From Streptomyces sp. NRRL F-525 (GTDB lineage Bacteria; Actinomycetota; Actinomycetes; Streptomycetales; Streptomycetaceae), in NCBI RefSeq assembly GCF_000716605.1, contig NZ_JNXE01000013.1, positions 144,592-208,591 of the forward strand: a DNA stretch of 64,000 nt, read 5' to 3'. The translations under genes were made by a program, and so were the position numbers. The notes under the pieces are model-generated. The model was not told the DNA's origin and ran no database searches. It worked only from the letters and a program-made list of their open reading frames with translations. Of this stretch, positions 8,816 to 16,619 are shown in pieces (the first letter of the stretch is position 1; every line of letters begins with the position of its first letter).

Positions 8816-9922
8816 TCAACTTGGCACGGAAGACAGTCCTGGGAGGGTGACGATGATCCGGCAGCCACGGTCGGATTCGGCCACACCGATCCGGCCGCCG
8901 TGCAGATCCACCGCCCAGCGGGCGATCGCCAGGCCGAGGCCCGTACCGCCGTCGCTGCCCGGTCCGTGCGGCGAGCTGACCGCTCCCCGGTTGAACCGCT
9001 CGAAGATGTGCGCCCACTGCGCCTTCGGGATGCCGGGCCCCTCGTCCAGGACCTCCAGCTCCAGCGACTCCGGCAGCGACCCGCGCCGCGCCTTCACCGT
9101 CACCCGGCCGTGCGCGGGGCTGTGCTTGACCGCGTTGTCGATCAGGTTGGCGACGACCTGGTGGATGCGCTCCGGGTCGGCGAGCGCGGTCAGCTCCGGC
9201 GGGGACACGTCCAGGTGCAGATGGACGTCGGTGCGCGTGTGACTCCCCGAGCCCGACGCGATGCCCGCGCGCGCGGAGGCGACCATGTTGGCCTCCTTGA
9301 GCACGCCCGAGAGATACGGCCACACCTCGAAGCGGCGGGTCTTCAGCGGTACGACGCCGTTGTCCAGCCGGGAGAGGTCCAGCAGCGTCTCGACGAGCCG
9401 CCCGAGCCGCTCCGTCTGCTTCAGCGCCGTCCGCATGGTCTCCGGGTCGGCGGCCGAGACGCCGTCGACGACGTTCTCCAGGACGGCGCGCAGGCCCGCG
9501 ATGGGGGTGCGCAGCTCGTGCGAGACGTTCGCGACGAGTTCCTTGCGCTGGCGCTCCTGGGCCTCCAGCTCGTCAGCCATGACGTTGATCGTCGCGGCCA
9601 GGTCGCCCAGTTCGTCACGGCGGTTCTCGCGCACCCGGCGCGTGTAGTCACCGTGCGAGATCGACCGGGCCACCGTGTTCATCTCGTCCAGCGGCGCGGT
9701 GAGCGAATGCGCCACGAACTGCGTTATCAGCAGTGTGGCGATCATCGAGAAGACCGTGATGAAGCGCAGCTCCGTCGCCGTGCGCATGGCGATCATCATC
9801 AGACCGGTGGTGATGAGCACCGCGATGACGACCAGCGCGCCCAGCTTGGTCTTGATCGAGAACGGGCGTACGCCGCCCCAGGGCTCCCCGGGGCTCCTCC
9901 GTGACGTCGGCCCGTCGCTCAT
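8816..9922 (-). CDS. Sensor histidine kinase
   Basis: A 368-residue membrane kinase. Two closely spaced hydrophobic segments lie near residues 25-70 with almost no extracytoplasmic loop, so it probably senses a membrane or cytoplasmic signal. HAMP follows (SLTAPLDEMNTVARSISHGD), then HisKA with the phospho-acceptor His in NVSHELRTPI (about 134), then the ATPase boxes (NLIDNAVKHSP, DEGPGIP, GGTGLGLAI). Its ATG overlaps the response regulator stop by four bases (ATGA), so the two are co-translated. The ligand is unknown. Confidence 0.93.
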   Translation of the reverse strand: MSDGPTSRRSPGEPWGGVRPFSIKTKLGALVVIAVLITTGLMMIAMRTATELRFITVFSMIATLLITQFVAHSLTAPLDEMNTVARSISHGDYTRRVRENRRDELGDLAATINVMADELEAQERQRKELVANVSHELRTPIAGLRAVLENVVDGVSAADPETMRTALKQTERLGRLVETLLDLSRLDNGVVPLKTRRFEVWPYLSGVLKEANMVASARAGIASGSGSHTRTDVHLHLDVSPPELTALADPERIHQVVANLIDNAVKHSPAHGRVTVKARRGSLPESLELEVLDEGPGIPKAQWAHIFERFNRGAVSSPHGPGSDGGTGLGLAIARWAVDLHGGRIGVAESDRGCRIIVTLPGLSSVPS

Positions 9923-10659
9923 GGCGTCGGAGTCTCCAGCGCGTAGCCCACGCCGTGCACCGTGCGGATCCGCTCGGCGCCGATCTTCCGGCGCAGCGCC
10001 TTGATGTGGCTGTCGACCGTGCGGGTGCCGGAGGCGTCCGCCCAGTCCCACACCTCGGCGAGCAGCTGCTCGCGCGAGAGCACGGCACGCGGGGTGTTCG
10101 CCAGGCAGACCAGCAGGTCGAACTCGGTGGGCGTGAGATGGACGTCCTCGCTGCGCACCCGTACCCGGCGCTGCGCGTGGTCGATCTCCAGCTCGCCGAG
10201 GCGCAGGATGCCCGAGCGCGGGGTGGACGCGGCCACCACGGCACGCTCCACCCGGCGCAGCAGGACGTGCACGCGCGCCGCCAGCTCCCGCATCGAGAAC
10301 GGCTTGGTCATGTAGTCGTCGGCGCCGACCCCGAGCCCGACCAGCATGTCGGTCTCGTCGTCGCGCGCGGTGAGCATCAGCACCGGCACCGGACGGGCGG
10401 CCTGCACACGGCGGCAGACCTCCAGTCCGTCGAAGCCGGGCAGCATGATGTCGAGGATCAGCAGATCGGGCTGCCAGGCCTCGGCGGTGTCGACGGCCGA
10501 CGGCCCGTCGCCCGCGGTCTGCACGAGAAATCCCTCGGCGCGCAGACGGGCCGCGATGGCGTCGACGATCGTCGGGTCGTCCTCGACCACCAGCACCCGG
10601 CGCTGCGCGCCCGGCGTGGCCGTGGCCGTACCGTTGTGGGAGGTGTGTGTCTGCTCCAT
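9919..10659 (-). CDS. OmpR-family response regulator
   Basis: A 246-residue regulator. The receiver domain (about 15-130) has VVEDDP, the phospho-acceptor Asp in LLILDIMLPG, Thr in LMLTARDD and Lys in MTKPF. The C-terminal winged helix (about 150-245) contains LTPTEFDLLVCLA and TVDSHIKALRRKIG. It is the first gene of the pair with the adjacent kinase. The start at 10659 is chosen for its family length; the reading frame is open upstream without a better site. Confidence 0.94.
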   Translation of the reverse strand: MEQTHTSHNGTATATPGAQRRVLVVEDDPTIVDAIAARLRAEGFLVQTAGDGPSAVDTAEAWQPDLLILDIMLPGFDGLEVCRRVQAARPVPVLMLTARDDETDMLVGLGVGADDYMTKPFSMRELAARVHVLLRRVERAVVAASTPRSGILRLGELEIDHAQRRVRVRSEDVHLTPTEFDLLVCLANTPRAVLSREQLLAEVWDWADASGTRTVDSHIKALRRKIGAERIRTVHGVGYALETPTP

Positions 10660-10772
10660 CGCCCGCCCCTGAAGTGTGCTTTCCGGAACCAGTGGGGTGA
10701 TCCCATGACTGCGCTTGACGCTTGAATGATCGGCGTCAGGGAAGCAGAGTACGGGGAGTGACGTCGCCTTTG

Positions 10773-11450
10773 CTATCCAGGTCGTACGGCGAGGTGCACG
10801 ACGTCGGGAACTCCTCGGGCAACCGGGATCTCTTCGGTACGCACCTGTTGGAACCCGGCATTCCATAAGGTTCGCTCAAATTCCGGAGAGGGCCGCGCCG
10901 ACCATACGGCGAGTACCCCACCCGGTCTCAACACCCTTGCGCAGCTTGCCAGTCCGGCCGGTGAGTAGAGGCTGTCGTTGCCCTCGGTGACGGTCCAGCC
11001 GGGGCCGTTGTCGATGTCGAGACAGAGCGCGTCGAAAGTGGCGCAAGTCTCATGGACGAATGCGACTAGATCCGTTTTCACAATTTCGGTCCGCGGATCG
11101 GCGAGAGCGGCCGCGGAGAGCGCCGACAGGGGCCCTGAACGGTGCCATTCGACGATCGCGGGTTCCCGTTCGACGACCGTGATGTGGCCCCAGCGGGAGT
11201 CGGCGGCGGCATGCGCGAGCGAGAAGCCGACGCCGAGTCCGCCGATCAACACGTGCGGTTCGGGGCGCGAGTCGAGGGCGTCGCGTGCGGCGTCGACCAG
11301 CAGCCGCTCCGACCGCCCGTCCGAAGTGTCCATCAGGAAGCACCCGTTGGCGATGATCTGGAGCAACTCCCCGTGCCGGCGCAGCACGACCTCGCCGTAA
11401 GGGCCCTCGCGACGGTCCAGGACAACAGGGGCGTCGTACGCGGTGGTCAT
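10773..11450 (-). CDS. Spermidine-synthase-like SAM-fold protein
   Basis: A protein of about 225 residues with a Rossmann methyltransferase-like core: VLIGGLGVGFSLAHAA is the nucleotide-binding glycine motif, ITVVEREPAIVEW the acidic strand end, and DALCLDIDNGPGW the DxxD-like region. It matches the spermidine synthase superfamily but is shorter, lacks the usual N-terminal beta domain, and may not make polyamines. Start ATG 11450 has AGGAT 8 bases upstream; an ATG three codons earlier (11459) is also possible. It is a single gene. Confidence 0.8.
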   Translation of the reverse strand: MTTAYDAPVVLDRREGPYGEVVLRRHGELLQIIANGCFLMDTSDGRSERLLVDAARDALDSRPEPHVLIGGLGVGFSLAHAAADSRWGHITVVEREPAIVEWHRSGPLSALSAAALADPRTEIVKTDLVAFVHETCATFDALCLDIDNGPGWTVTEGNDSLYSPAGLASCARVLRPGGVLAVWSARPSPEFERTLWNAGFQQVRTEEIPVARGVPDVVHLAVRPG

Positions 11451-11645
11451 GCACGACATCCTGGCAGTTTCACCGGATCGTGCAGCCGAATTAACCCAGG
11501 GTGAACACGTCCGGGTGCAAGGTACCTGCGGACGCGCAAGAAGGCTTTCAGGTTGCTGTGAATCGGCTCTCGCGTGGCGTCGGTCATAGACAGCGGCTGG
11601 TGGGACGGCGAAGGGTGGGGTGTGAACCGGAAGGAGCGCCTCACC

Positions 11646-12536
11646 GTGGAACGGATCGCGACGGCCGACACCCAGGCCTCCGCCACGCCTTCGGGCGGCC
11701 CCTTGGTCGACGACCCCGGTCTGCTGGACGCGATGCCGAGACAGCGGGAAGTGCTGGACGGGGCCGGGGAGTTGAGGTTCGGCACTCCGACCCCGGCGGC
11801 GGTCTCCGTCTCGGCGTCCACCCCCGCCGTTCCTGGCGAGCCGTACGTTGTGACCGCGCTGCGCCGCGTCCGCCCCTGGCGCCTCCTGCCGACACCCACC
11901 GGGACACCGTTCACCTTCTGCTACGGCGTGCTGCTCGTCGTCACCTCACTCGTCGCGCAGTACGCCGATCCCACCTTCGTGAACGAGCTGCACCAGGCGT
12001 CCAGCACGGACGTCACCCACCTCCTCCGCGACCCGTTCCTCGTGCTGGTCGCGTCCGCGCTGTGGATCGTCGGCGGGATGGTGTCGCCGTACGCGTTCCT
12101 GTTCCTGCTGGTGCTGACCGCGCTGGAACGCAGGATCGGCGGGGTACGGGCGGCCGGCGTCTTCCTCTTCGGGCACATAGTGGCCACGCTGGCGACCGAA
12201 GGGACCGTGGGAATCGCGGTGTTGGTGGGCCACCTCCCCGACAGCTCCCTCCACCGCCTCGACTACGGCATCAGCTTCGGCGTGGCGACGAGCATAGGAG
12301 CGCTGTCCGGCCTGCTCCGACCGTGGCTCGGCCTCCCGCTGATCACCCTGTTCGGCTGGTCACTGGTCACCGACCTGATCGCGTTCACCGACCCCATGAC
12401 GAACTGGGGCCACCTGATCTCCCTGACGATAGGCGTCGCGACCTGGCCGCTGATACGGCGCTGGGCGCGGACGGCGCGGGTGAACCGGACGGCACGGGTG
12501 CCTGTGGCGGCTCGGGTTGAGGCCGCGGAGGCCTGA
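11646..12536 (+). CDS. Rhomboid-like integral membrane protein
   Basis: About 296 residues with roughly six hydrophobic segments from residue 85 onward. The pattern recalls rhomboid proteases: a His in a helix (FLFGHIVATL), a Gly-x-Ser motif (YGISFGVATSIG) and a second His (NWGHLISLTIG). Whether it is an active intramembrane protease or a pseudo-rhomboid cannot be told. The cytosolic N-terminus is Pro/Ala-rich. Start GTG 11646 is chosen for AAGGAG nine bases upstream; in-frame GTGs at 11574 and 11622 have weaker sites. Confidence 0.75.
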   Translation: MERIATADTQASATPSGGPLVDDPGLLDAMPRQREVLDGAGELRFGTPTPAAVSVSASTPAVPGEPYVVTALRRVRPWRLLPTPTGTPFTFCYGVLLVVTSLVAQYADPTFVNELHQASSTDVTHLLRDPFLVLVASALWIVGGMVSPYAFLFLLVLTALERRIGGVRAAGVFLFGHIVATLATEGTVGIAVLVGHLPDSSLHRLDYGISFGVATSIGALSGLLRPWLGLPLITLFGWSLVTDLIAFTDPMTNWGHLISLTIGVATWPLIRRWARTARVNRTARVPVAARVEAAEA

Positions 12537-12558
12537 CTCCCCAGCCGGCTCCCCGCGT

Positions 12559-13410
12559 TCAGGTCCTCGTCTGATCCCCGGATGCCAAGTCGGCGCTCTG
12601 GCCGGTCGGTTGCTCGGGTGACCACACGTACGGCGTGGTCGTCGTGATCGCCCGGAACCCCAGCCGACGCAGGATCGGCGCGCTGTCGTCCGAGGCGTCC
12701 ACCTGCAGATACGGCACTCCGCGGGCGACGGCGAGAGCGGCCCGTACGGCGACGAGGGCGCGGTAGATGCCCTTGCCGCGCCACTCGGCGACCGTCGAGC
12801 CGCCCAGCATGTTCGCGAACTCCGTCCCCGGCCGGAAGGCGAGCCAGGCCGCGGAGACCATCTCGCCCTCCGCCTCCACGGCGTACACGGCCATCTCCTC
12901 CGGAGCGGCGGCGATCCGGCCGAGCAGGTCGGTGGCCAGCCAGTTCAGGTCCATGTCCCAGATGGCCGACTGCAGGGCACCGATCCGCCGCAGATCCGCC
13001 ACGGCGGTGACCCGACGGATCGTGACCCCGTCCGGCAGCACCGGCTCCCGTACGGCCATCTCCTCGGCCAGCCCGATCAGCACGGTCTCCTGTTCCTCGG
13101 GCACGAACCCCGCGGCGCGCAGCCGGTCGGTGAGGTCGGCGGGTACGTCATGGGAGCGGGTCTTCCACTCCACGCCCTCCCCGCGCGCCGCGAAGAACTC
13201 CCGCTGCCTGGCGATGAGTTCGTCCAGTTCCGGTCCCTCCACCCCCAGGTCGTGCGGGCCGCTCACGAACCCCCGGAACTGCCCGACGATCCGTAGCAGA
13301 GGCCCGTCCTTCTCGTACGTCACTCCGGCGGGCGGGGTGGGTGGGGTGGCGCGCAGCTGGTTGTCGTAGGCGGAGAGGAGGGTCTGCGTCTCGGTTTCCG
13401 GTTCTGTCAC
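12559..13410 (-). CDS. GNAT-family acetyltransferase
   Basis: A 283-residue protein. The C-terminal half is a GNAT fold: the acetyl-CoA loop is in STVAEWRGKGIYRALVAVRA (motif R/Q-x-x-G-x-G), followed by YLQVDASDDSAPILRRLGF. The N-terminal ~130 residues (with EWKTRSHDVP and AAGFVPEEQETVLIG) look like a degenerate second GNAT-like domain. The substrate is unknown. The start is GTG. It is convergent with the rhomboid-like gene. Confidence 0.88.
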   Translation of the reverse strand: MTEPETETQTLLSAYDNQLRATPPTPPAGVTYEKDGPLLRIVGQFRGFVSGPHDLGVEGPELDELIARQREFFAARGEGVEWKTRSHDVPADLTDRLRAAGFVPEEQETVLIGLAEEMAVREPVLPDGVTIRRVTAVADLRRIGALQSAIWDMDLNWLATDLLGRIAAAPEEMAVYAVEAEGEMVSAAWLAFRPGTEFANMLGGSTVAEWRGKGIYRALVAVRAALAVARGVPYLQVDASDDSAPILRRLGFRAITTTTPYVWSPEQPTGQSADLASGDQTRT

Positions 13411-13451
13411 GGGGTGACGGTACGGGGAGGTGTGCGAGCTGGGGCAACTGG

Positions 13452-13640
13452 TTATCGGCGGGGGGTGGTGGTCTTGATGTGCCTTAGGAGGGCGGTGAGT
13501 TGGGGGTGGTCGGTGTGGAGCACGGTGGTGGGGGCGTCGCTTTCGCGGAGGGCGAGGGTGTGTGGAGTGGCGCCGATTTCAACGCAGTTCGTCTCTCCCG
13601 AGCCGGAGTAGGACGACTTCTGCCAGGCGATCTCGGACAT
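13452..13640 (-). CDS. DUF397 protein (WhiJ-locus type), copy 1
   Basis: A 62-residue protein with the DUF397 signature near its N-terminus (AWQKSSYSGSGETNCVEI) and ALRES in the middle. Such proteins sit beside XRE/DUF5753 regulators in streptomycetes and act with them in developmental or antibiotic control (WhiJ/BldB-type loci). It is the last gene of the set, 14 bases after copy 2, which it resembles, so it probably arose by tandem duplication. Confidence 0.9.
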   Translation of the reverse strand: MSEIAWQKSSYSGSGETNCVEIGATPHTLALRESDAPTTVLHTDHPQLTALLRHIKTTTPRR

Positions 13641-13654
13641 GTCCCCAACCTCTT

Positions 13655-13852
13655 TCACGCAGAGTCGGTACGGGCCGTGGTGGTCCTGATGTGCCCAAGG
13701 AGGGCGGTGAGTTGGGGGCGGTGGGTGCGGAGCACGACCGTGGGATTGTCGCTTTCGCGGAGGGCGAGGGTGGTGTCCGATGCCGCGAGTTCGACGCAGT
13801 TGTTGTCCGCCGAACCGGAGTAGGACGACTTCTGCCAAGTGAACCTGGGCAT
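13655..13852 (-). CDS. DUF397 protein, copy 2
   Basis: A 65-residue DUF397 protein (TWQKSSYSGSADNNCVELAA, LALRESDNP). It follows the XRE/DUF5753 gene by 10 bases and precedes its paralogue, so all three are probably one transcript. By analogy with WhiJ-type loci it may be an effector or anti-repressor for the upstream regulator (inference from the family). Confidence 0.9.
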   Translation of the reverse strand: MPRFTWQKSSYSGSADNNCVELAASDTTLALRESDNPTVVLRTHRPQLTALLGHIRTTTARTDSA

Positions 13853-13862
13853 GTTCCCGCCT

Positions 13863-14714
13863 TCAGATGCTCTGTGCCACGGAGTGGATGAACTCGCGTG
13901 ACTCCTTCTGTGGAAGCGCGGCCTTGGTGATGCGCTCCACGAGCACACGGTAGTTCGCCAACTGGGTGGGCGCATCGAGGAATTCGGCGCCGATCGCGGT
14001 GTCGAGCTGCACGCTGTCGAGCTGGGGCACAGGGCCGGACAGGTACGACATGGTGAGTCCGGGCACCGGAAAGCCGCCCGCGCTGAACGGGATGACTCGT
14101 ACGGTGACGTTCCGTCGGCGTGAGGCTTCGACCAGCTCCTTCAACTGCGCGCGCATGATGTCGGGGCTGCCGAAGTGCAGCCGTAGCGCCGCCTCGTGGA
14201 GGAAGAACGTGCACGCGGGCGGATCGTCCCGGTCGAGGATGTCGCGCCGCTTCATCCGGTACGAGAGCCGTCGGCGCAGCTCGGCGCCGGGCCAGGGCGG
14301 CACCCGCTCTGCCAGTACGGCACGGGCGTACTCCTCGGTCTGGAGCAGGCCCGGCACGTGCACCAGAGCGAACATGCGCAGGTTCACCGCGTGGAATTCC
14401 AGCTCGGCGAGATCCAGTGCCCCCGTGGCGAGGGTGCCGCGATACTCCTCCCACCATCCGGGTCTGCGGTCCTGGGCCATGCCGACCAGGGCGTCGACGT
14501 ACGACTCGTCCGGTGTGCGATAGATCCCGGCGAGGGTACGCACCCGCTGCTCGCTCACTCCGAAGCGGGCCAGCTCCACGTTGGTGATGTGCGTGCGGCT
14601 GACGCCGAGTGCGGTGGCCGCTTCGTTGATGCTGAGCCCCGACTGCTCACGCATGCGCCGCAGTTCGGTACCCAGTCGCAGCTGTCGCAGGGTCGGCGAT
14701 GTCCTCGGTGGCAT
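13863..14714 (-). CDS. XRE-family regulator with DUF5753 domain (WhiJ-like)
   Basis: A 283-residue DNA-binding protein. The helix-turn-helix is at about residues 18-60 (GLSINEAATALGVSRTHITN). The DUF5753 ligand/effector domain is at about 105-280 (LVHVPGLLQTEEYARAV, RRDILDRDDPP). It heads an operon with two DUF397 genes and is divergent from an ATP-binding protein gene, the classical three-part WhiJ-type layout repeated many times in Streptomyces genomes. The start at 14714 is chosen from family length. Confidence 0.93.
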   Translation of the reverse strand: MPPRTSPTLRQLRLGTELRRMREQSGLSINEAATALGVSRTHITNVELARFGVSEQRVRTLAGIYRTPDESYVDALVGMAQDRRPGWWEEYRGTLATGALDLAELEFHAVNLRMFALVHVPGLLQTEEYARAVLAERVPPWPGAELRRRLSYRMKRRDILDRDDPPACTFFLHEAALRLHFGSPDIMRAQLKELVEASRRRNVTVRVIPFSAGGFPVPGLTMSYLSGPVPQLDSVQLDTAIGAEFLDAPTQLANYRVLVERITKAALPQKESREFIHSVAQSI

Positions 14715-14862
14715 GGGCGACAGTCTTGCCCGCGCCACACGATCGGGTCTAGTCGTAGACGAAATAGCGCGAAGTGGTAGCAGATGTTTCCCGCCCTGCC
14801 CTACGGTGAGTGCCTGGCCGATCACAGGGCCGTCAATCTCCGTCTGTAGCCCAGGAGTTGCC

Positions 14863-15294
14863 ATGGACGAACGCCTGCCCGAACCCCCCTCCGAGTGGCG
14901 CTACACCCTCCGCGTCCCCCACGACCCCCTCGCCCCCGCCATCGCCCGCGACACCGTCCGCTCCGTCCTCGCCCGTCACGCCCTCCCCGAACTCGCCGAC
15001 ACCGCCGTCCTGTTGACCTCCGAACTCCTCACCAACACGTGGCGCCACGCACCCGGCCCCGCCTCCCTCAGCCTCAAGTGGGCCGACAAGCGGCTGCGGG
15101 CCAGCGTCTGGGACACGGGTTTTCTGGTGCCGTACCCGACGGGCTGTCCGGAGCCGTATGCCGAAGGTGGTCGTGGGCTCGCCCTCGTGGAGCTCTGTGC
15201 TGATGCCTGGGGGAGCTTCGCGATGGGGCCGGCGCAGGGCAAGGTCGTGTGGTTCGAGCTGATGTCAGGTGTGCCGGGGCGCGTTGCCGCGTGA
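14863..15294 (+). CDS. ATP-binding anti-sigma-like protein (HATPase_c_2)
   Basis: A 143-residue protein with an RsbW/SpoIIAB-like ATPase fold: LLTSELLTNTWRHA is the N box (Asn for Mg-ATP), ASVWDTG the D box and GGRGLALVE the G box. Such proteins accompany WhiJ-type regulators and may act as kinases or anti-sigma factors. It is divergent from the XRE gene across about 150 bp that should hold both promoters. The start follows a well-spaced AGGAG (cccaggagttgccATG). Confidence 0.9.
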   Translation: MDERLPEPPSEWRYTLRVPHDPLAPAIARDTVRSVLARHALPELADTAVLLTSELLTNTWRHAPGPASLSLKWADKRLRASVWDTGFLVPYPTGCPEPYAEGGRGLALVELCADAWGSFAMGPAQGKVVWFELMSGVPGRVAA

Positions 15295-15350
15295 GATCGC
15301 CGCCCCCCGCCGGAGGAGACCCTCCCCGTAGAAGCGTTACACATCGCCCC

Positions 15351-15365
15351 AAAGTGTCACACTTT
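15351..15365. repeat. Palindrome with AAGTGTCACACTT core
   Basis: AAAGTGTCACACTTT is a 15-bp odd-centred perfect palindrome in the gap after the ATPase gene. The same 13-bp core recurs at 40124-40136 inside GGAAGTGTCACACTTCC. It could be an operator or a short hairpin; no binding protein is known to me. Confidence 0.55.
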
Positions 15366-15439
15366 CACGCCTCACCCACGGCAGAGCCTTCGTACCGCTC
15401 CGCGAAGACATCGGTCGCCTGGCGACCCGGCGAGGATGA

Positions 15440-15850
15440 TCAGCCCTTTTCGGAGGGGTCGAACATGCGGTCGCGATACTCCTGGAACGCGTGCCAGCCC
15501 GATGGCCCTCCCGGAGTGATCAGCTCTCCTGAGGAGCAGTCCAGCACCTTGCAGCCGAAGGCGTCCCCGAGACGGAAGACGGAGGCGAGCGCGCCGTCGC
15601 CGGAGCCGCGGACGTGGAGCATGATCGAGTTCACCGGATCATCCGAGCCGATGTTGAGTTCGATGGACCAGGTGGGTCCGGTGAGATCGCCCCAGGTGGG
15701 ATCCGTGAGGTCCGCTGAGGGCTCGGCGCTGCTCACGGCCGCGAGGACTTCGTGCCGTGGGCCGAGTGGGCGCGGGGAGTAGTCGTCGGGTATGTCCTGC
15801 GCCGAGGTGATGTCGTCGGGCAGGTTGAGGAGGAGAACGTCCCAGCTCAT
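15440..15850 (-). CDS. Hypothetical small protein
   Basis: A 136-residue protein that opens MSWDVLLLNLPDDITSAQDI and has a Trp/Asp-rich middle (DLTGPTWSIELNIGSDDPVN). It resembles the small immunity/SMI1-like proteins common in actinobacteria, but I cannot name the family with confidence. Its ATG overlaps the stop of the DUF4259 gene by four bases, so the two are one operon. Confidence 0.75.
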   Translation of the reverse strand: MSWDVLLLNLPDDITSAQDIPDDYSPRPLGPRHEVLAAVSSAEPSADLTDPTWGDLTGPTWSIELNIGSDDPVNSIMLHVRGSGDGALASVFRLGDAFGCKVLDCSSGELITPGGPSGWHAFQEYRDRMFDPSEKG

Positions 15851-16323
15851 GTGGACCTTCCGGATGAGGAACGGGCGGTTGCGCTGTCGGTGGGGGTTCG
15901 GGTGAGGGTGAGTTGTTCTCCTGGCGGCTGGGGTGTGAGCGTGCCGCGGAGTCGGCTGACGGCCGCCCGCCAGGGGGTGCCGTCCGGTCCGTCCCAGAGC
16001 TCCAGAAGTTCGGACGGCTCGGTCATGACGCGGTCGAGGGCCTGGAGGGCGAGGGCACGTAGACCGGTGAGGTCGGGGAGCGGCTCGTCCGGTCCGTAGA
16101 CGGGGTGGGCGGGCTCGCCGCCGGGGCATTGTGCGGCGACCAGGGCCGCTGCCGCGACGGCTTCGTCGCCGACGCGCGCGTCGAGGAGGTCGACGGTGTC
16201 GGCAGCCCGGGTGAGCGTGTCCCGCGCCAAGCCCTGACGCTCCTCCGGTGACGCGTCGTCGAGGTCGCCGCACCAGTCCGCAGCGGTGTCGTTGTCGAAG
16301 GGGCCTGTGTCCCAGGTGCCCAT
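15847..16323 (-). CDS. DUF4259 protein
   Basis: A 158-residue protein with the family opening GTWDTGPFDNDTAADWCGDL and a helical remainder. DUF4259 proteins are small cytosolic proteins of unknown function, often encoded near toxin/immunity-like genes. It is the first gene of a two-gene operon, overlapping the next gene by ATGA. It is divergent from lon across about 300 bp. Confidence 0.88.
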   Translation of the reverse strand: MGTWDTGPFDNDTAADWCGDLDDASPEERQGLARDTLTRAADTVDLLDARVGDEAVAAAALVAAQCPGGEPAHPVYGPDEPLPDLTGLRALALQALDRVMTEPSELLELWDGPDGTPWRAAVSRLRGTLTPQPPGEQLTLTRTPTDSATARSSSGRST

Positions 16324-16577
16324 GCGTCTCTCCTGATCGTGATCGTTATGGCGTCGCGTCAGGGGATCGTGGCAGGCGCCACTGACATCGGCCGCCGAGG
16401 GCGACCGGCGAGATCGGGCGTCAAGCCCCGGCCACCCCGTCAGCGCACCCCTCCAACGCACCCCGTTCCCCGGGAAGCCCCCGCCCCATTTCCGTGTTGA
16501 CCTGCACAGGGCCCGGGGCGCGATGCCTGATCGCTCACGGCGAACACCCGGTGGGGAACAATCGAAGACGCCCAAGC

Positions 16578-16598
16578 ATTGAGTCGGCATAGCTCAAC
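16578..16598. promoter_or_regulatory. HAIR-like operator (HspR type) upstream of lon
   Basis: TTGAGT-N7-GCTCAA at 16579-16597 matches the HspR inverted repeat CTTGAGT-N7-ACTCAAG with few mismatches and lies 22 bases before the lon ATG. HspR repression of lon in streptomycetes is established, so the assignment is strong. Confidence 0.8.
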
Positions 16599-16619
16599 TT
16601 GACTGCCTAAGGGGAGATC

